Shown: positions 27,396-36,613, counted from the first letter of the stretch. The stretch: DNA of 64,000 nucleotides from an uncultured Flavobacteriaceae bacterium (GCA_947501845.1 CANMXP010000001.1:558001-622000), one strand, 5' to 3'. Made by a program: numbers and translations. Notes: generated by a model not told the origin, from the sequence alone.

Positions 27396-30300
27396 TTAAT
27401 CGATCCTTTGTGCATTATATTTTAAACGTTTTCTTTTCAAAACAAATAGCGGTAAATAAAGAAATATACCTATTAAAGAAAATAAAAGTCCCCCAATAGA
27501 GCCTACTGCAAAGGAAAACCAAAAAGCTTCATTTTGCCCACTCCAAACAAAAGGTATCAAACCAACTATAGTAGATACAATAGTAAGGATAACAGGAATT
27601 ATTTTATAATTAAAAGCTTTAAAATAAAGTTGCTTTGCATCTCTATTTGGATATTGAACCCTTAGATTATTAAAATCGTTAATAATATATAATGCAGAAT
27701 TAACACTAATGCCACACAATAAAATAAATGATGCGTAACCACCTTGATCGAAATTAAAATCAAAGAGGTAAAAGGTTAAAAACACCCCAATAAAAGAGAT
27801 TGGTATCATACTTATTATAGCAAAGGGTTGTTTTAGGGATTCTAGGAGAATGGCGCAGATAAAGAAGATGATTAAAATGACTATAAATAAAGAGTAATAT
27901 TGTATTTTATCCTTTTTGTTCCATCTATTATATTTTTGGTCAAAAATTTTATAGCCTAAGGGTAATTCTGGCTCGAAACTTTCTATATTTTTCTTTCTTA
28001 CTCTTTGGGCTAAAAGTGGCGTTCCAAGAAAGTCATATGCCACTGTTAAGCTGTACTGTTGATTATTTTTTTTAATAGTATTTCCTGTTTTTCTTTTTTC
28101 AATGGAAGCTAACTGGTCCAGCTTGTATTGTTTATTTTGAATTGAAATGGGCGTATTTTTTAAATCCCAAACATTAAATTTTTGGTATTTATCCGATATC
28201 AATTTTACTCTCTGTAATTCATGGTTCTGAATAATAGAAGGTAATTTACCTGAATATACTTGATTTTTTATGTATCCATACAATTGCGTTTGTGAAACAT
28301 TGGCAAGGGCCAACTTATTGTCATCAAAATCTAAATAATATTCGTAAAGCGCATGGTCCCTCCATCTACCACTAGTTATTTCTACATCCTTTACCCTGGA
28401 ACCTGAACTGTCAATGAGTTGTTGTTTTAATTGTTCGGCATAACGATATAATCTGTCATAATTATAGCCTTCTAATACAATTCTGTTGCTTTTAGAACCA
28501 GATCCCAGAGCATTGGAAAACCCTCTACCAACGCCACTCACTGTCCAATCTAAGCCTCCCAAACTAATCACTTTAGATTCTAACAAGTTTTTTAACGTAT
28601 AAGGGAACCCGCCAAATTCATACTCTTCCTTAAAATAAATCGAAATACTAGAATTTCTGTAACTGGAGATTCTGGTTTCAAAAAGTTCAATTTCATCAAA
28701 TTTACTAAGATAGGCTTCCATATTAGTTATGGCCTCATTAAGTTGTTGTATAGTGCAACCATCTGGCATCTGGCCTGTTACTCTTAATGATGTTCTTTCT
28801 GGTTCTGAATAAAAGGAACTTTCAAAAACATCTTCGGTAAATAGTCTTAAAGTACCTCCAACAATTTTCTCTAAAGTTGGCCTAACATTATTTGTGAACC
28901 ATTCAGCACCTATACTCTTATTATAAATACCAGCAAAACTTCCTTCTCCCTTTATTTCATTTGGCAACAAATGAAAAGGGACTCCAAAACCTAAAATGAA
29001 AATTACTATAAATAACCATTTTAATTGTGGTTTTTTAATAAAGAAAAGAACTTGACTATACCCATTTGTAAATTTTACAATACGTTTTTTTCGTTTTCTA
29101 GAAAAGTGCATTCGTTTTTTAGATAAACTCATTTTATCCAACAAAGCTGGTACAAAATATAACGACACTAATAAAGAAACACCAATATTAATAGCGATCA
29201 CCAAAGCAAAGTCCAATAAGTCGGCGCGTTGCGTTTCCTTTAATAAAAAAATAATCATCAACGCTCCAATGGTCGTAAGCGTGGCAGCTAAAATGGCTAA
29301 AAAGGCTTTTTTATTCCCTTTATTTCTTATATGGTCTATCATAATAATACTATTATCTATAATAATCCCAAAAGAAATGGTAATGCCAGCAAATGAATAT
29401 AACTGTAATTCTACATTAAACAGATAATAAAAAATAACCGCTATTAGTAAATTAGTAACGATGCTTAAAAACAAAATGGTTAAATACTTAAAACTTCTAT
29501 TAATTATTAAAATAAGTATAAGTAAAATCAGAAAAGAAAACAGGGTTCTTTTTTGTATTTTCTGTAACTCCTCAACAACATATTCTGTAGTATCCTGAGT
29601 AAGTTTTATACTGTAACCACTATCTAATTCATTATTTAAAGCAATAACTTTAGCTTTAACTGCATTTGCCAAATCAATGGTATTAACATTTTGTTCGGCA
29701 TATATGGTCATATTAATGGTATTTAATCCATTTATCCTATAATAGCTATTTACATCGGCTTCTTTATATTTAATCTTTGCTATATTTTCTAAATGAACAA
29801 TCCTATTTCCAATTTTTTTTATTGGTATTCTATTCCAGTTAATTTCTGTTTCTGATTTATAAGATAAGCTGATTGATATTTTATGATGACTGTCATTATT
29901 CGTCTTAAAAATACCATGCCCTAATTCTTTTTTATTTAAATAGCTACCAATAGCCTGTTGAATATCATTTACGGAGAGCTTTAATTGTAAAAGTGCTTTG
30001 GAATTATATTCTACAACCCATTCAAAAGGAGCTGCTCCATGAAGATTCACTCGGTTAACCCCTTTAATCATCGATAATTTCGGTAAGATATGCTTCTCGG
30101 CATATTTCTTGATAAAATATGGGCTTTCATTAGCATGCACACTATAGGACAGTATAGGTGATTTATTTTCATTAGCAGCACTTAATGACAAGTTTGGATA
30201 ACTAACACCTTCAGGGAATTCGGTATAAGATTGACGAATTAAATTAGCCAATTCGAACCGAACCGCATCCATATTAATATGGTTTTTGAACTTTAAAGAA

Positions 30301-30560
30301 ATATTACCCCTACCCTTATCAGATGTAGAACTAATATTCTTGATACCTTTAACCGTATTAAAAACACCTTCTAGTTTTGAGGTCACTTCCTGCTCGATAA
30401 CTTTGGCAGAAGCATCTCTCCAACTGTAATTTACATGTATTGACGGTAAGGCTTTCGTTGGCGTTAATTGTACACTCAATAAAGGAATAAGACTAGCCCC
30501 GATAATTGATAGGCATATGAACACTATAAGTATAGAAAATGAAGAAAACCTAAAGTTCAT
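27396..30560 (-). CDS. RND-superfamily efflux permease (AcrB/CzcA type), without adjacent adaptor
   Basis: The 1054 residues show the RND architecture: one N-terminal helix, a porter domain (about 30-320), helices 2-6 (about 325-520), a second porter domain, then helices 8-12. Helix 4 has SFGIIIDNSIIMIDHIRNKG, retaining the first of the two proton-relay aspartates (DN rather than DD). The helix 10 segment SVNSALYIINDF has Asn where AcrB has Lys940. No periplasmic adaptor or TolC lies next to it; the only ones nearby belong to the second RND system 9 kb away. It sits between the signal peptidase (43-bp gap) and the MBOAT gene, so probably in the 34.1-24.9 kb transcript. Confidence 0.9.
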   Translation of the reverse strand: MNFRFSSFSILIVFICLSIIGASLIPLLSVQLTPTKALPSIHVNYSWRDASAKVIEQEVTSKLEGVFNTVKGIKNISSTSDKGRGNISLKFKNHINMDAVRFELANLIRQSYTEFPEGVSYPNLSLSAANENKSPILSYSVHANESPYFIKKYAEKHILPKLSMIKGVNRVNLHGAAPFEWVVEYNSKALLQLKLSVNDIQQAIGSYLNKKELGHGIFKTNNDSHHKISISLSYKSETEINWNRIPIKKIGNRIVHLENIAKIKYKEADVNSYYRINGLNTINMTIYAEQNVNTIDLANAVKAKVIALNNELDSGYSIKLTQDTTEYVVEELQKIQKRTLFSFLILLILILIINRSFKYLTILFLSIVTNLLIAVIFYYLFNVELQLYSFAGITISFGIIIDNSIIMIDHIRNKGNKKAFLAILAATLTTIGALMIIFLLKETQRADLLDFALVIAINIGVSLLVSLYFVPALLDKMSLSKKRMHFSRKRKKRIVKFTNGYSQVLFFIKKPQLKWLFIVIFILGFGVPFHLLPNEIKGEGSFAGIYNKSIGAEWFTNNVRPTLEKIVGGTLRLFTEDVFESSFYSEPERTSLRVTGQMPDGCTIQQLNEAITNMEAYLSKFDEIELFETRISSYRNSSISIYFKEEYEFGGFPYTLKNLLESKVISLGGLDWTVSGVGRGFSNALGSGSKSNRIVLEGYNYDRLYRYAEQLKQQLIDSSGSRVKDVEITSGRWRDHALYEYYLDFDDNKLALANVSQTQLYGYIKNQVYSGKLPSIIQNHELQRVKLISDKYQKFNVWDLKNTPISIQNKQYKLDQLASIEKRKTGNTIKKNNQQYSLTVAYDFLGTPLLAQRVRKKNIESFEPELPLGYKIFDQKYNRWNKKDKIQYYSLFIVILIIFFICAILLESLKQPFAIISMIPISFIGVFLTFYLFDFNFDQGGYASFILLCGISVNSALYIINDFNNLRVQYPNRDAKQLYFKAFNYKIIPVILTIVSTIVGLIPFVWSGQNEAFWFSFAVGSIGGLLFSLIGIFLYLPLFVLKRKRLKYNAQRID

Positions 30561-30603
30561 ATGAAATGTTTATGTAAAATTATTAATATGGACACTAATT
30601 TAA

Positions 30604-31791
30604 TTAATTGACACTTTTAAATAAACGGTCCCACCTAAACCTGTCTTGATAATTTGAAAATAAAACACATTGTACCTTGCCTATAATGTTTGATTCTGGT
30701 ACAACCCCCCACCTGCGGGAATCTTCGCTACTTTTTCTGTTGTCTCCCATCATAAAATAATAATCTTGGTTAAAGGTATAACTCGTTGATTTTTTATTAT
30801 TTATATAATACACCCCGTTAATCTCCTTAATTTTGGAATTTTCGGAACTATTTATTGCCCGTTCGTATAATGAAAACGTTTCTGGATTTAATTCTATTCG
30901 CATTCCATTTTCGGGTACAACAAAAGGCCCCATATTATCAAATGTCCATTTTTTATCAGGTAATTTTGCAAATAGTTTTTTTTTAACATTAAAAGTGTCA
31001 ATTTGTATTTCAACTGAATCTATATAATTCTTTTTGACAAGATGTTCTAGATCCTTTTTTGATAAATTAGCTTCCCCTTTTCCTTTTTTTAGTTTAAAAT
31101 TCTTAATGGTTAAAGAATCCATTACTTTATACAATGCATTTTTATTTTTAATTGTGAATTCATAATTATTCTTAATACTGTTAGACTCCTTAGTTAACAT
31201 CTTATTTGTGTAAATTTCTGCATCTATTATTCTTAATGTATCACCAGGTAAGGCCATACAACGTTTAACTAAAATATATTCTTTTCGCCATGTAGAATTA
31301 AATACTAAAACATCATTTTGTTTAACCGTTGTTATACCAGAAAGCCTTTTATACGGCCACCAGTTATCATTTATTCGTTTTTTGGATTCATTATTAAAGT
31401 AAAAAACAATATTCAATAAAGGAATATCAAAAGGAGAACGAGGCAATCTAGGCCCATATTTTAGTTTGTTTACAATAATGACATCATTAGTATAAAGAGC
31501 GTCTTTCATCGAGTCGCTTGGGATCTTATAAATACCAAGCACTAAAAGTTTAATACCTACAACTATTGAAAGCAAAAATAATATCTGAAATGATTTTTTG
31601 AGAATTTTTCTTAATCCCTTGTTTTTAATCAAAGCTATTATAATATGCGAAAGTAAATTATATAATAATAAAAATAGAATTACACTTATACTTATCCATA
31701 TTAACTTGAAAACCATAAATAAGAGCAGCAGCAGTATAATTAAAAATATTCTAACATGCTTCTTTGTTTTATTCCCTATTACCCCACTCAT
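30604..31791 (-). CDS. lepB: Signal peptidase I (LepB family) with extended N-terminus
   Basis: The 395 residues carry the S26A boxes. The catalytic serine is in YKIPSDSMKDAL (box B), the general-base lysine in EYILVKRCMALPGDTLRI (box D), and YYFMMGDNRKSSEDSRRWGVV gives box E. Several hydrophobic segments precede the catalytic domain (about 10-95), and a long insert of roughly 130 residues separates boxes D and E, as in many Bacteroidota LepB proteins. It removes signal peptides on the outer face of the inner membrane. Its place between an MG2-like secreted protein and an RND permease suggests a dedicated second peptidase rather than the housekeeping copy; that needs the rest of the genome. 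Confidence 0.9.
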   Translation of the reverse strand: MSGVIGNKTKKHVRIFLIILLLLLFMVFKLIWISISVILFLLLYNLLSHIIIALIKNKGLRKILKKSFQILFLLSIVVGIKLLVLGIYKIPSDSMKDALYTNDVIIVNKLKYGPRLPRSPFDIPLLNIVFYFNNESKKRINDNWWPYKRLSGITTVKQNDVLVFNSTWRKEYILVKRCMALPGDTLRIIDAEIYTNKMLTKESNSIKNNYEFTIKNKNALYKVMDSLTIKNFKLKKGKGEANLSKKDLEHLVKKNYIDSVEIQIDTFNVKKKLFAKLPDKKWTFDNMGPFVVPENGMRIELNPETFSLYERAINSSENSKIKEINGVYYINNKKSTSYTFNQDYYFMMGDNRKSSEDSRRWGVVPESNIIGKVQCVLFSNYQDRFRWDRLFKSVN

Positions 31792-31821
31792 TTTATCTCT
31801 ATTTTTTACAAGGGCTGTGAT

Positions 31822-34134
31822 CTATTTCCTTTTTCTAACAAAAAACTCAAAAGATCCCATTCCCAAAAGCCCTTCCGCACTTAGTCCCACTCCCTCAACA
31901 ATACCGATGAATTTCGTATTTATATCGGAGCAATAAAAAATGATATCCGCCTCACCCTTTTCATTGGTTATAATGTCCGGTTTCCATAACAAGGTATTTC
32001 TATAATCTGGGAAAACATTGGTTTGTTCTGCTTTATCATAAACGGGTTCATAAAACTCCCGTTTTCCATAAAAGCTCTTTAGCATTTTTAAATTGAATTT
32101 TTTTAACAAATAAGACTCTGTTAACTCAGGATATTGGTATTTCAAATAACCAGATCCAGTAATAGTATATGCATTTCTTTTATCATTCCACTTAAAACCT
32201 TCCATGTAATAATACACTTTTCCTTCTATAGGTTTTTTACTTTTATCATTCGGGTGGGCTTGACAATTTAATGTTCCACAAGGTATTCCAACATAATCGC
32301 TATTCATTTCTAATTTAGCCAAACTGTCCAGTCTTCCTAAATACTTGTCCCTGAATACCTGTTTTTTATTTGTAGATAAAACAATCTCTTCCAGCTGGTT
32401 AAGTTCGTTTGATACGATAAAAGGCTCTGTTTCTTGTTCTCGGGCTTTATCTTTTAACTTTGATAGCGGATAACTTATGGGTGTGTTTTTTCTATTCGAA
32501 CTTATAATATCGAACGAGGGGTCCTTGATATCAATAACATATTTAGGCTTTTCTGGGGTCATGGGTTTTACGTATACATAGCCTTTTTCGCCCATTTTTA
32601 GATGTTTGTGGTTTATAATGAAAAACCCTTTGGGATCTGTCATCATAATGTCCTTGCCCCTTAAAGAGTTCGAGGCAAACACCATTACGACTTGCTGTCC
32701 TGATATTTTGGGCCTTTTAGTCTTTTTTTCCAAGCGAACCACACCCGTAATGGAATCGGAAAGTAAGGGCTTAATTTGCTTGCTGCCCTCTTTTAAACTA
32801 GGCTCGTCCCTTATGTACCGTCTCCATCCCTGAGTGAGCAATAGCAGGTTCAAAGCGCCCTCCCTATTTTTGTTCGCTTCATTAAAGTAATATGTGGGGT
32901 TGTAAATATTTCCTTTTAGCTGGGCGGACAGATAATAGTGCGTCATTATATTCTTTGGGTCCAGCTCGTTTTGGTATAGTTTATCGAAAACACCCAGCCC
33001 CAAATGGGCAATTACGGGCTTGTTGTTCTGGTCGGTTACTTTTAGTTTTAAAACGGCCTTGTCCCTGGCCTGGTATTCGCTTTTGTCCAATACTGCCCTA
33101 ATGGTTAATTTCCTATGGGAATTCACATACATTAAACGTTCGGCCTGTGGTTTTATATTTTCATCAAAAAGTGTTACCCTGGCTATACCGCTCGGGATAT
33201 CCTTTAGTGGAATTTTAATGATAAGATCTCTCTTTAATCTCCCAATGGCGACATTGTAAATAACCCCTCTGGCCTCTACTTTTAAATATATGGTTTCCTC
33301 TTTTAAATTGGCTGTTTGGCTGACCTTGAATACCGCCTGGTCTTTTGTCTTTTTTAGCAACCGTAGTGTTTTTCCGCCAGGTAGAACCTGAGGCAAATCA
33401 TAGGTCTTGTTACTTAGGGGCTCGGTAAGCTGGATATGGTATCTGTTAAGCGAATTTGGGAGGAACAGAAAACTTCCCATACCATCGTGAGCGCTTTTAA
33501 ACTTGACCAGGGGTACGTTATTCTCGTACAATACTCCCGAAACATCCACTGGCACCCCTTTTGAGTTCTCTGCTTTAAAGGCCAGTCTGCTTTGGATGCC
33601 AGAAACCAAATCCCCTCCTTCTGGAAATGTATTAAAGTTTAAGGTACTGTCATTTTTTACAGGCTCCCGTTTTTGTTTATGCTTTATATTTTTAAGAATT
33701 TCCAATTTGCGTACCCCGTGGAACACATTTGTGCCTTCATAGAGTGAATGTGTACTGTATGCTGCCAGAGTATAGGAACCTGCTCTTAAGGAATCGTTTA
33801 GGTACAGGTGGCCGTCTACAAAGCCTCCTTCTATCTCATATTTTTCCTCCCAAACAGACTTATCGGTCCTATCTTCTATTAATTGGACAAACAATGTCTT
33901 GCTCATTGCGGACGGAACGAGCAACTGTGAGTCCAAAACATAGCCCTTAAACCATACTGCTTCCTCGGTTTCATAGATTCCCTTGCTCGTTTGCAGATAG
34001 ACTATTTCTTTCTGATGGTTAGCAGCATATTGTTCCAGATTTGACAGTACATGATCCGGAACACCAGTATCGCCTTGAGCATTGGCTTTAACCGAAAATA
34101 GTACAAGTAGAAAATAAATGTAATTAGCCTTCAT
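31822..34134 (-). CDS. Secreted MG2-like (alpha-2-macroglobulin-type) / TonB-plug-like protein
   Basis: The 770 residues have a signal peptide ending VKANAQ. Residue about 45 onward reads VYLQTSKGIYETEEAVWFKGYVL, which is the MG2-type start of a large Bacteroidota family. Further beta-sandwich domains follow (LNFNTFPEGGDLVSGI, AVLDKSEYQARDKAVLKLKV). The end is FRTTLYW-like (YRNTLLWKPDIITNEKGEADI), typical of these proteins. Members are periplasmic or outer-membrane facing, with unknown partners. Between about 32.6 and 34.0 kb the DNA is visibly richer in G+C than its neighbours. The gene is the first of the 34.1-24.9 kb run, 30 bp before lepB. Confidence 0.8.
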   Translation of the reverse strand: MKANYIYFLLVLFSVKANAQGDTGVPDHVLSNLEQYAANHQKEIVYLQTSKGIYETEEAVWFKGYVLDSQLLVPSAMSKTLFVQLIEDRTDKSVWEEKYEIEGGFVDGHLYLNDSLRAGSYTLAAYSTHSLYEGTNVFHGVRKLEILKNIKHKQKREPVKNDSTLNFNTFPEGGDLVSGIQSRLAFKAENSKGVPVDVSGVLYENNVPLVKFKSAHDGMGSFLFLPNSLNRYHIQLTEPLSNKTYDLPQVLPGGKTLRLLKKTKDQAVFKVSQTANLKEETIYLKVEARGVIYNVAIGRLKRDLIIKIPLKDIPSGIARVTLFDENIKPQAERLMYVNSHRKLTIRAVLDKSEYQARDKAVLKLKVTDQNNKPVIAHLGLGVFDKLYQNELDPKNIMTHYYLSAQLKGNIYNPTYYFNEANKNREGALNLLLLTQGWRRYIRDEPSLKEGSKQIKPLLSDSITGVVRLEKKTKRPKISGQQVVMVFASNSLRGKDIMMTDPKGFFIINHKHLKMGEKGYVYVKPMTPEKPKYVIDIKDPSFDIISSNRKNTPISYPLSKLKDKAREQETEPFIVSNELNQLEEIVLSTNKKQVFRDKYLGRLDSLAKLEMNSDYVGIPCGTLNCQAHPNDKSKKPIEGKVYYYMEGFKWNDKRNAYTITGSGYLKYQYPELTESYLLKKFNLKMLKSFYGKREFYEPVYDKAEQTNVFPDYRNTLLWKPDIITNEKGEADIIFYCSDINTKFIGIVEGVGLSAEGLLGMGSFEFFVRKRK

Positions 34135-34280
34135 TTAGTACATATTATAAATTTTAGGCTTCGGATAAAATAATTTATTAAACATCTTATTTTTTGTTTC
34201 AAAAAAATAAGTCAATTTGGAATATCTTAGTTTAGTTTCTAATTTTAGAATTTTAAAATGCAATTTTTCTGTTATTAAAC

Positions 34281-34736
34281 TTAAATTAATGATTTCAACT
34301 TTTCGAAAGCTCTTCTATTATTTGGTGACTGGAACTCAATCCTACTTGGTTTCCGATTTTCCAGCTCTATAATGCAAGGGTAAATTGCATTATCTGTTGG
34401 AATACTAAAAATATCGCCTTTATCTATATAAACATTTTTGTACTCTTTCAATTTTACATTGATTTTATTTTGCAATGTTTTTAATGACTCAATCTTGGTT
34501 ATTACAAATAATATATCACTATTACCAATATGTTTCTGCATAAACACTTCTCCTTCTTGTATACAACCATGGCAGCCTAGCCCTGGTAAAATTACAATCC
34601 ACTTATAACTAGAATCTACATCTATCTTTTTTAAAGAATTGGTTATATATCTCAATTCTGTATCTTTAATTTCTTGATTACATGAACCTATAGTCAATAA
34701 ACCTAATAATAAAATTATTATTTGAACTTTTTTCAT
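34281..34736 (-). CDS. Small lipoprotein with CHGC thiol motif, thioredoxin-like
   Basis: The 151-residue lipoprotein has lipobox GSC-NQEIKD. After about 45 residues, YKWIVILPGLGCHGCIQEGEVFM resembles the first strand and CxxC active site of a thioredoxin fold. The segment VYIDKGDIFSIPTDNAIYPCIIEL resembles the cis-Pro strand (NAIYPCI). It would be a periplasmic thiol/disulfide exchange protein. It is co-transcribed with a DUF4221 gene (1 bp between stop and start) and lies next to a secreted peptide with four cysteines, a plausible substrate. The fold assignment is by motif only. Confidence 0.6.
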   Translation of the reverse strand: MKKVQIIILLLGLLTIGSCNQEIKDTELRYITNSLKKIDVDSSYKWIVILPGLGCHGCIQEGEVFMQKHIGNSDILFVITKIESLKTLQNKINVKLKEYKNVYIDKGDIFSIPTDNAIYPCIIELENRKPSRIEFQSPNNRRAFEKLKSLI

Positions 34737-34737
34737 T

Positions 34738-35934
34738 TTACAAATTTTTTATTCTAAATATTTTTAAAGTTAAAGCTACTTCATCAATATCTTCTTTATC
34801 TAAATATTCTATATTCAAACCTTCTTCTGTTACAAAACTGTTTTGCCAATACCATTCTCTTCCTGTGCCTAAGACAACCTCTCCTAAATACTTAAAGTCA
34901 AGATCCATGATTATAACACCAATTTCCTTATCTTTCCATGAAGTACGAACTGTAGCATCTGATATTGCTTTGCGTATAAACCTATAGTATACTTTCTGGT
35001 ATTTGTCATATTTAATGCTCGCATACAAGTCTTGGCTTAATGCATGCTTTAATAGTTTTTCTCTAGAATTCTTATTATGCCTACTTGACATTGAAGAAAT
35101 TGCACTTGCTCTATTACTACCTCCATACACTTTATGATAAGTATCTTTGTTTAAATCTGATATATATAAATCATGAGAAACAGGAAAACTATAAATTAGC
35201 TTATTACCACTGGCATGTAAATCTGAAAATGCAGCAGTAAACATTTGGTCATCCCAGTTATAATTAGAACCATATAATTCACTAGGATAAGAATGATTAA
35301 AATTGACTTTATCCATATTATAATCAATATAGGCTGTAACCTTAAATTTATTAATTATCGTTTCTGGAATAAAAAACATAGATTGCCCTGTTAACAAGAG
35401 CTTATTTTTAGTTTCAATAAATGGTGTTGCCGTTCTTGTAAAATATTGAGGGTATTTTAAAACCCATTGCGATTTTCTAATATCTGCGCCACCAATGAGG
35501 GATTTTTTTGAAATTACCTCTGATTTATTATTAGTTAGAAAGATTCCAATAGTTCCTCTATCATAAATATAGATTGAATCCATTGTTTTTATATGATAAC
35601 CCGTTGGTTTTAAAATTCCATTTGGTCCTTTTCTATCACCATAGGTTATACTCTTTTTAAACTCCAAAGTTTTATAGTCATAAAAATAAATGGTATGGTT
35701 ATAAGTGTTTAAAAATGTAAAGTAGTTAATACCTGTAATGGTATCTTCAAACATTTGGGTATATTGTGGAGACGGAGCCGTATTACTATCTAACAGTATT
35801 TTTTTTGTTTCAATTACTTCAAGTGTTTTTGTTGCTTTTAATTGTCCCTTATTTATGTTTTCTATTTTAATTGTATTCTTAGTACACGATAGAGTAATCA
35901 ATACTAAAATCAATATTAAAGATCTTAAATTCAT
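34738..35934 (-). CDS. DUF4221 / six-bladed-propeller-like lipoprotein
   Basis: The 398-residue lipoprotein (lipobox LITLSC-TKNT) has a beta-propeller-like sequence. Features typical of DUF4221 and BF3164-type proteins are FFLNTYNHTIYFYDYKTLE-like strands, YGDRKGPNGILKPTGYHI, DSIYIYDRGTIGIF and a C-terminal WYWQNSFVTEEGLNI. These lipoproteins occur in Bacteroidota gene clusters together with NVEALA-type secreted peptides; their biochemical role is unknown. It is preceded on the transcript by such a peptide gene, with a strong terminator in between, and followed at 1 bp by the CHGC lipoprotein. The product of 36878-38008 is a distant paralogue. Confidence 0.75.
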   Translation of the reverse strand: MNLRSLILILVLITLSCTKNTIKIENINKGQLKATKTLEVIETKKILLDSNTAPSPQYTQMFEDTITGINYFTFLNTYNHTIYFYDYKTLEFKKSITYGDRKGPNGILKPTGYHIKTMDSIYIYDRGTIGIFLTNNKSEVISKKSLIGGADIRKSQWVLKYPQYFTRTATPFIETKNKLLLTGQSMFFIPETIINKFKVTAYIDYNMDKVNFNHSYPSELYGSNYNWDDQMFTAAFSDLHASGNKLIYSFPVSHDLYISDLNKDTYHKVYGGSNRASAISSMSSRHNKNSREKLLKHALSQDLYASIKYDKYQKVYYRFIRKAISDATVRTSWKDKEIGVIIMDLDFKYLGEVVLGTGREWYWQNSFVTEEGLNIEYLDKEDIDEVALTLKIFRIKNL

Positions 35935-35950
35935 AATATAAATTCTTATT

Positions 35951-35986
35951 TAAAAAATAGGCTTATAAACATCATTATAAGCCTAT
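35951..35986 (-). terminator. Strong intrinsic terminator after the NVEALA-type peptide gene
   Basis: Perfect 12-bp stem ATAGGCTTATAA / TTATAAGCCTAT (35957-35968 with 35975-35986), 6-nt loop, then T6 on the minus strand. It lies 7 bp beyond the peptide stop codon and 17 bp before the ATG of the DUF4221 gene. It would act as an attenuator giving much more peptide than lipoprotein message. Confidence 0.9.
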
Positions 35987-35992
35987 CCCTTT

Positions 35993-36220
35993 TTACAAGT
36001 GAGATGAACATTCTTCAACCCCACCAGCACTCCAATAACAATTACCTGTAAGACTGCATTTTCCGTCTATAAAATGACCTTGAAAGCACTCTGCATTAGC
36101 CTCATTAATATTCATTAAATCAGCTAAATCTAAATTTGTGTTTGCATTTGTAGAGTTGGTATTAGTGAATAAAACCATAGCAAAGGCTATAACTCCTATA
36201 ATTCCTATTATTTTTTTCAT
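35993..36220 (-). CDS. NVEALA-type secreted Cys-rich peptide precursor
   Basis: The 75-residue precursor has MKKIIGIIGVIAFAMVLFTN as a hydrophobic leader and a spacer rich in Asn/Thr. Next comes MNINEANAEC (residues 36-45), which stands where Bacteroidota NVEALA proteins have their name motif. The remaining 31 residues hold four cysteines (45, 55, 61, 71), many Gly/Ser and no charged helix, so a disulfide-stabilised mature peptide is likely. ANA-E would fit a signal-peptidase AxA cleavage. The gene is flanked by two DUF4221 lipoproteins and a CHGC lipoprotein, with a signal peptidase nearby. Known for the family: small secreted proteins of unknown function. Signal or toxin activity is only a possibility. 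Confidence 0.7.
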   Translation of the reverse strand: MKKIIGIIGVIAFAMVLFTNTNSTNANTNLDLADLMNINEANAECFQGHFIDGKCSLTGNCYWSAGGVEECSSHL

Positions 36221-36298
36221 TTTTATTAAATTTAATTATTTTTCATTTATACATTTTGTTGCAAAAGTCTTTTAGAAAATACTACCTTCGCGAAATAT

Positions 36299-36475
36299 TT
36301 AAATAGCTTTAATCTTAAAGCCATTTAGTTTAAAAATTAAAACTTCCTCTGGGTATTTACTTGGGTTTATTTCATAGGCTCCTGTTTTAGTTAAACAATA
36401 TGTGATTATATTTTTTACTTTTTTAATGCTCAGAGGTTTTTCTATAAATTCATATATTGTATACCTTACTACAAA
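36299..36475 (-). pseudogene. 3' relic of an unidentified gene
   Basis: On the minus strand a 58-codon frame is open between an upstream TAA and a stop at 36301-36299. It lacks any ATG, so it reads as the C-terminal end of a lost protein. Residues include YEFIEKPLSIKK and AYEINPSKYPEEVLIF. A second, more decayed copy (frameshifts and stops) lies at 38104-38240. The family could not be recognised. A complete promoter module lies just upstream at 36548-36613. Confidence 0.4.
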
Positions 36476-36480
36476 TTATA
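36338..36480. repeat. Duplicated intergenic segment, copy 1
   Basis: About 140 bp resembling 38104-38240. Shared blocks are CTTCCTCTGGGTATTTA, TTTCATAGGC, TTAAACAATAT, AATGCTCAGAGG and ATAAATTCATA. Within each copy CCTCTGGGTATT and AATGCTCAGAGG can pair (two G-U pairs). Copy 1 lies 118 bp upstream of the NVEALA-type gene. Confidence 0.7.
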
Positions 36481-36547
36481 GCTGTCCTGATTATTACAAC
36501 ATAGATTAACTATATTTCTAATTTTTAGAAATAAAACTTTCATTGTT

Positions 36548-36613
36548 TAAAAGTATATTCTCACAGACCAATTGCAGGGTATAAATTGTTCTAAACAGTA
36601 TACTAATTGTTCT
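36548..36613 (-). promoter_or_regulatory. Promoter module with two GAACAAT repeats 21 bp apart
   Basis: On the minus strand AGAACAAT occurs at 36613-36606 and 36592-36585, exactly 21 bp apart. After 29 nt follows TACTTTTA (36555-36548), close to TAnnTTTG. Transcription would run through the gene relic toward the NVEALA-type peptide gene, giving a leader of about 320 nt. The same module precedes the operon at 49.2 kb. Confidence 0.6.

Noticed and set aside
32892-33742. Plus-strand frames opposite the MG2-like gene
   Set aside because: They are shadows favoured by the higher GC of this gene; the minus-strand product has clear family motifs.
34150-34260. Search for a GAACAAT-type promoter in front of the MG2-like gene
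   Set aside because: No spaced repeat or well-placed TAnnTTT box was found, so I do not claim that the 34.1-24.9 kb run belongs to the same regulon.
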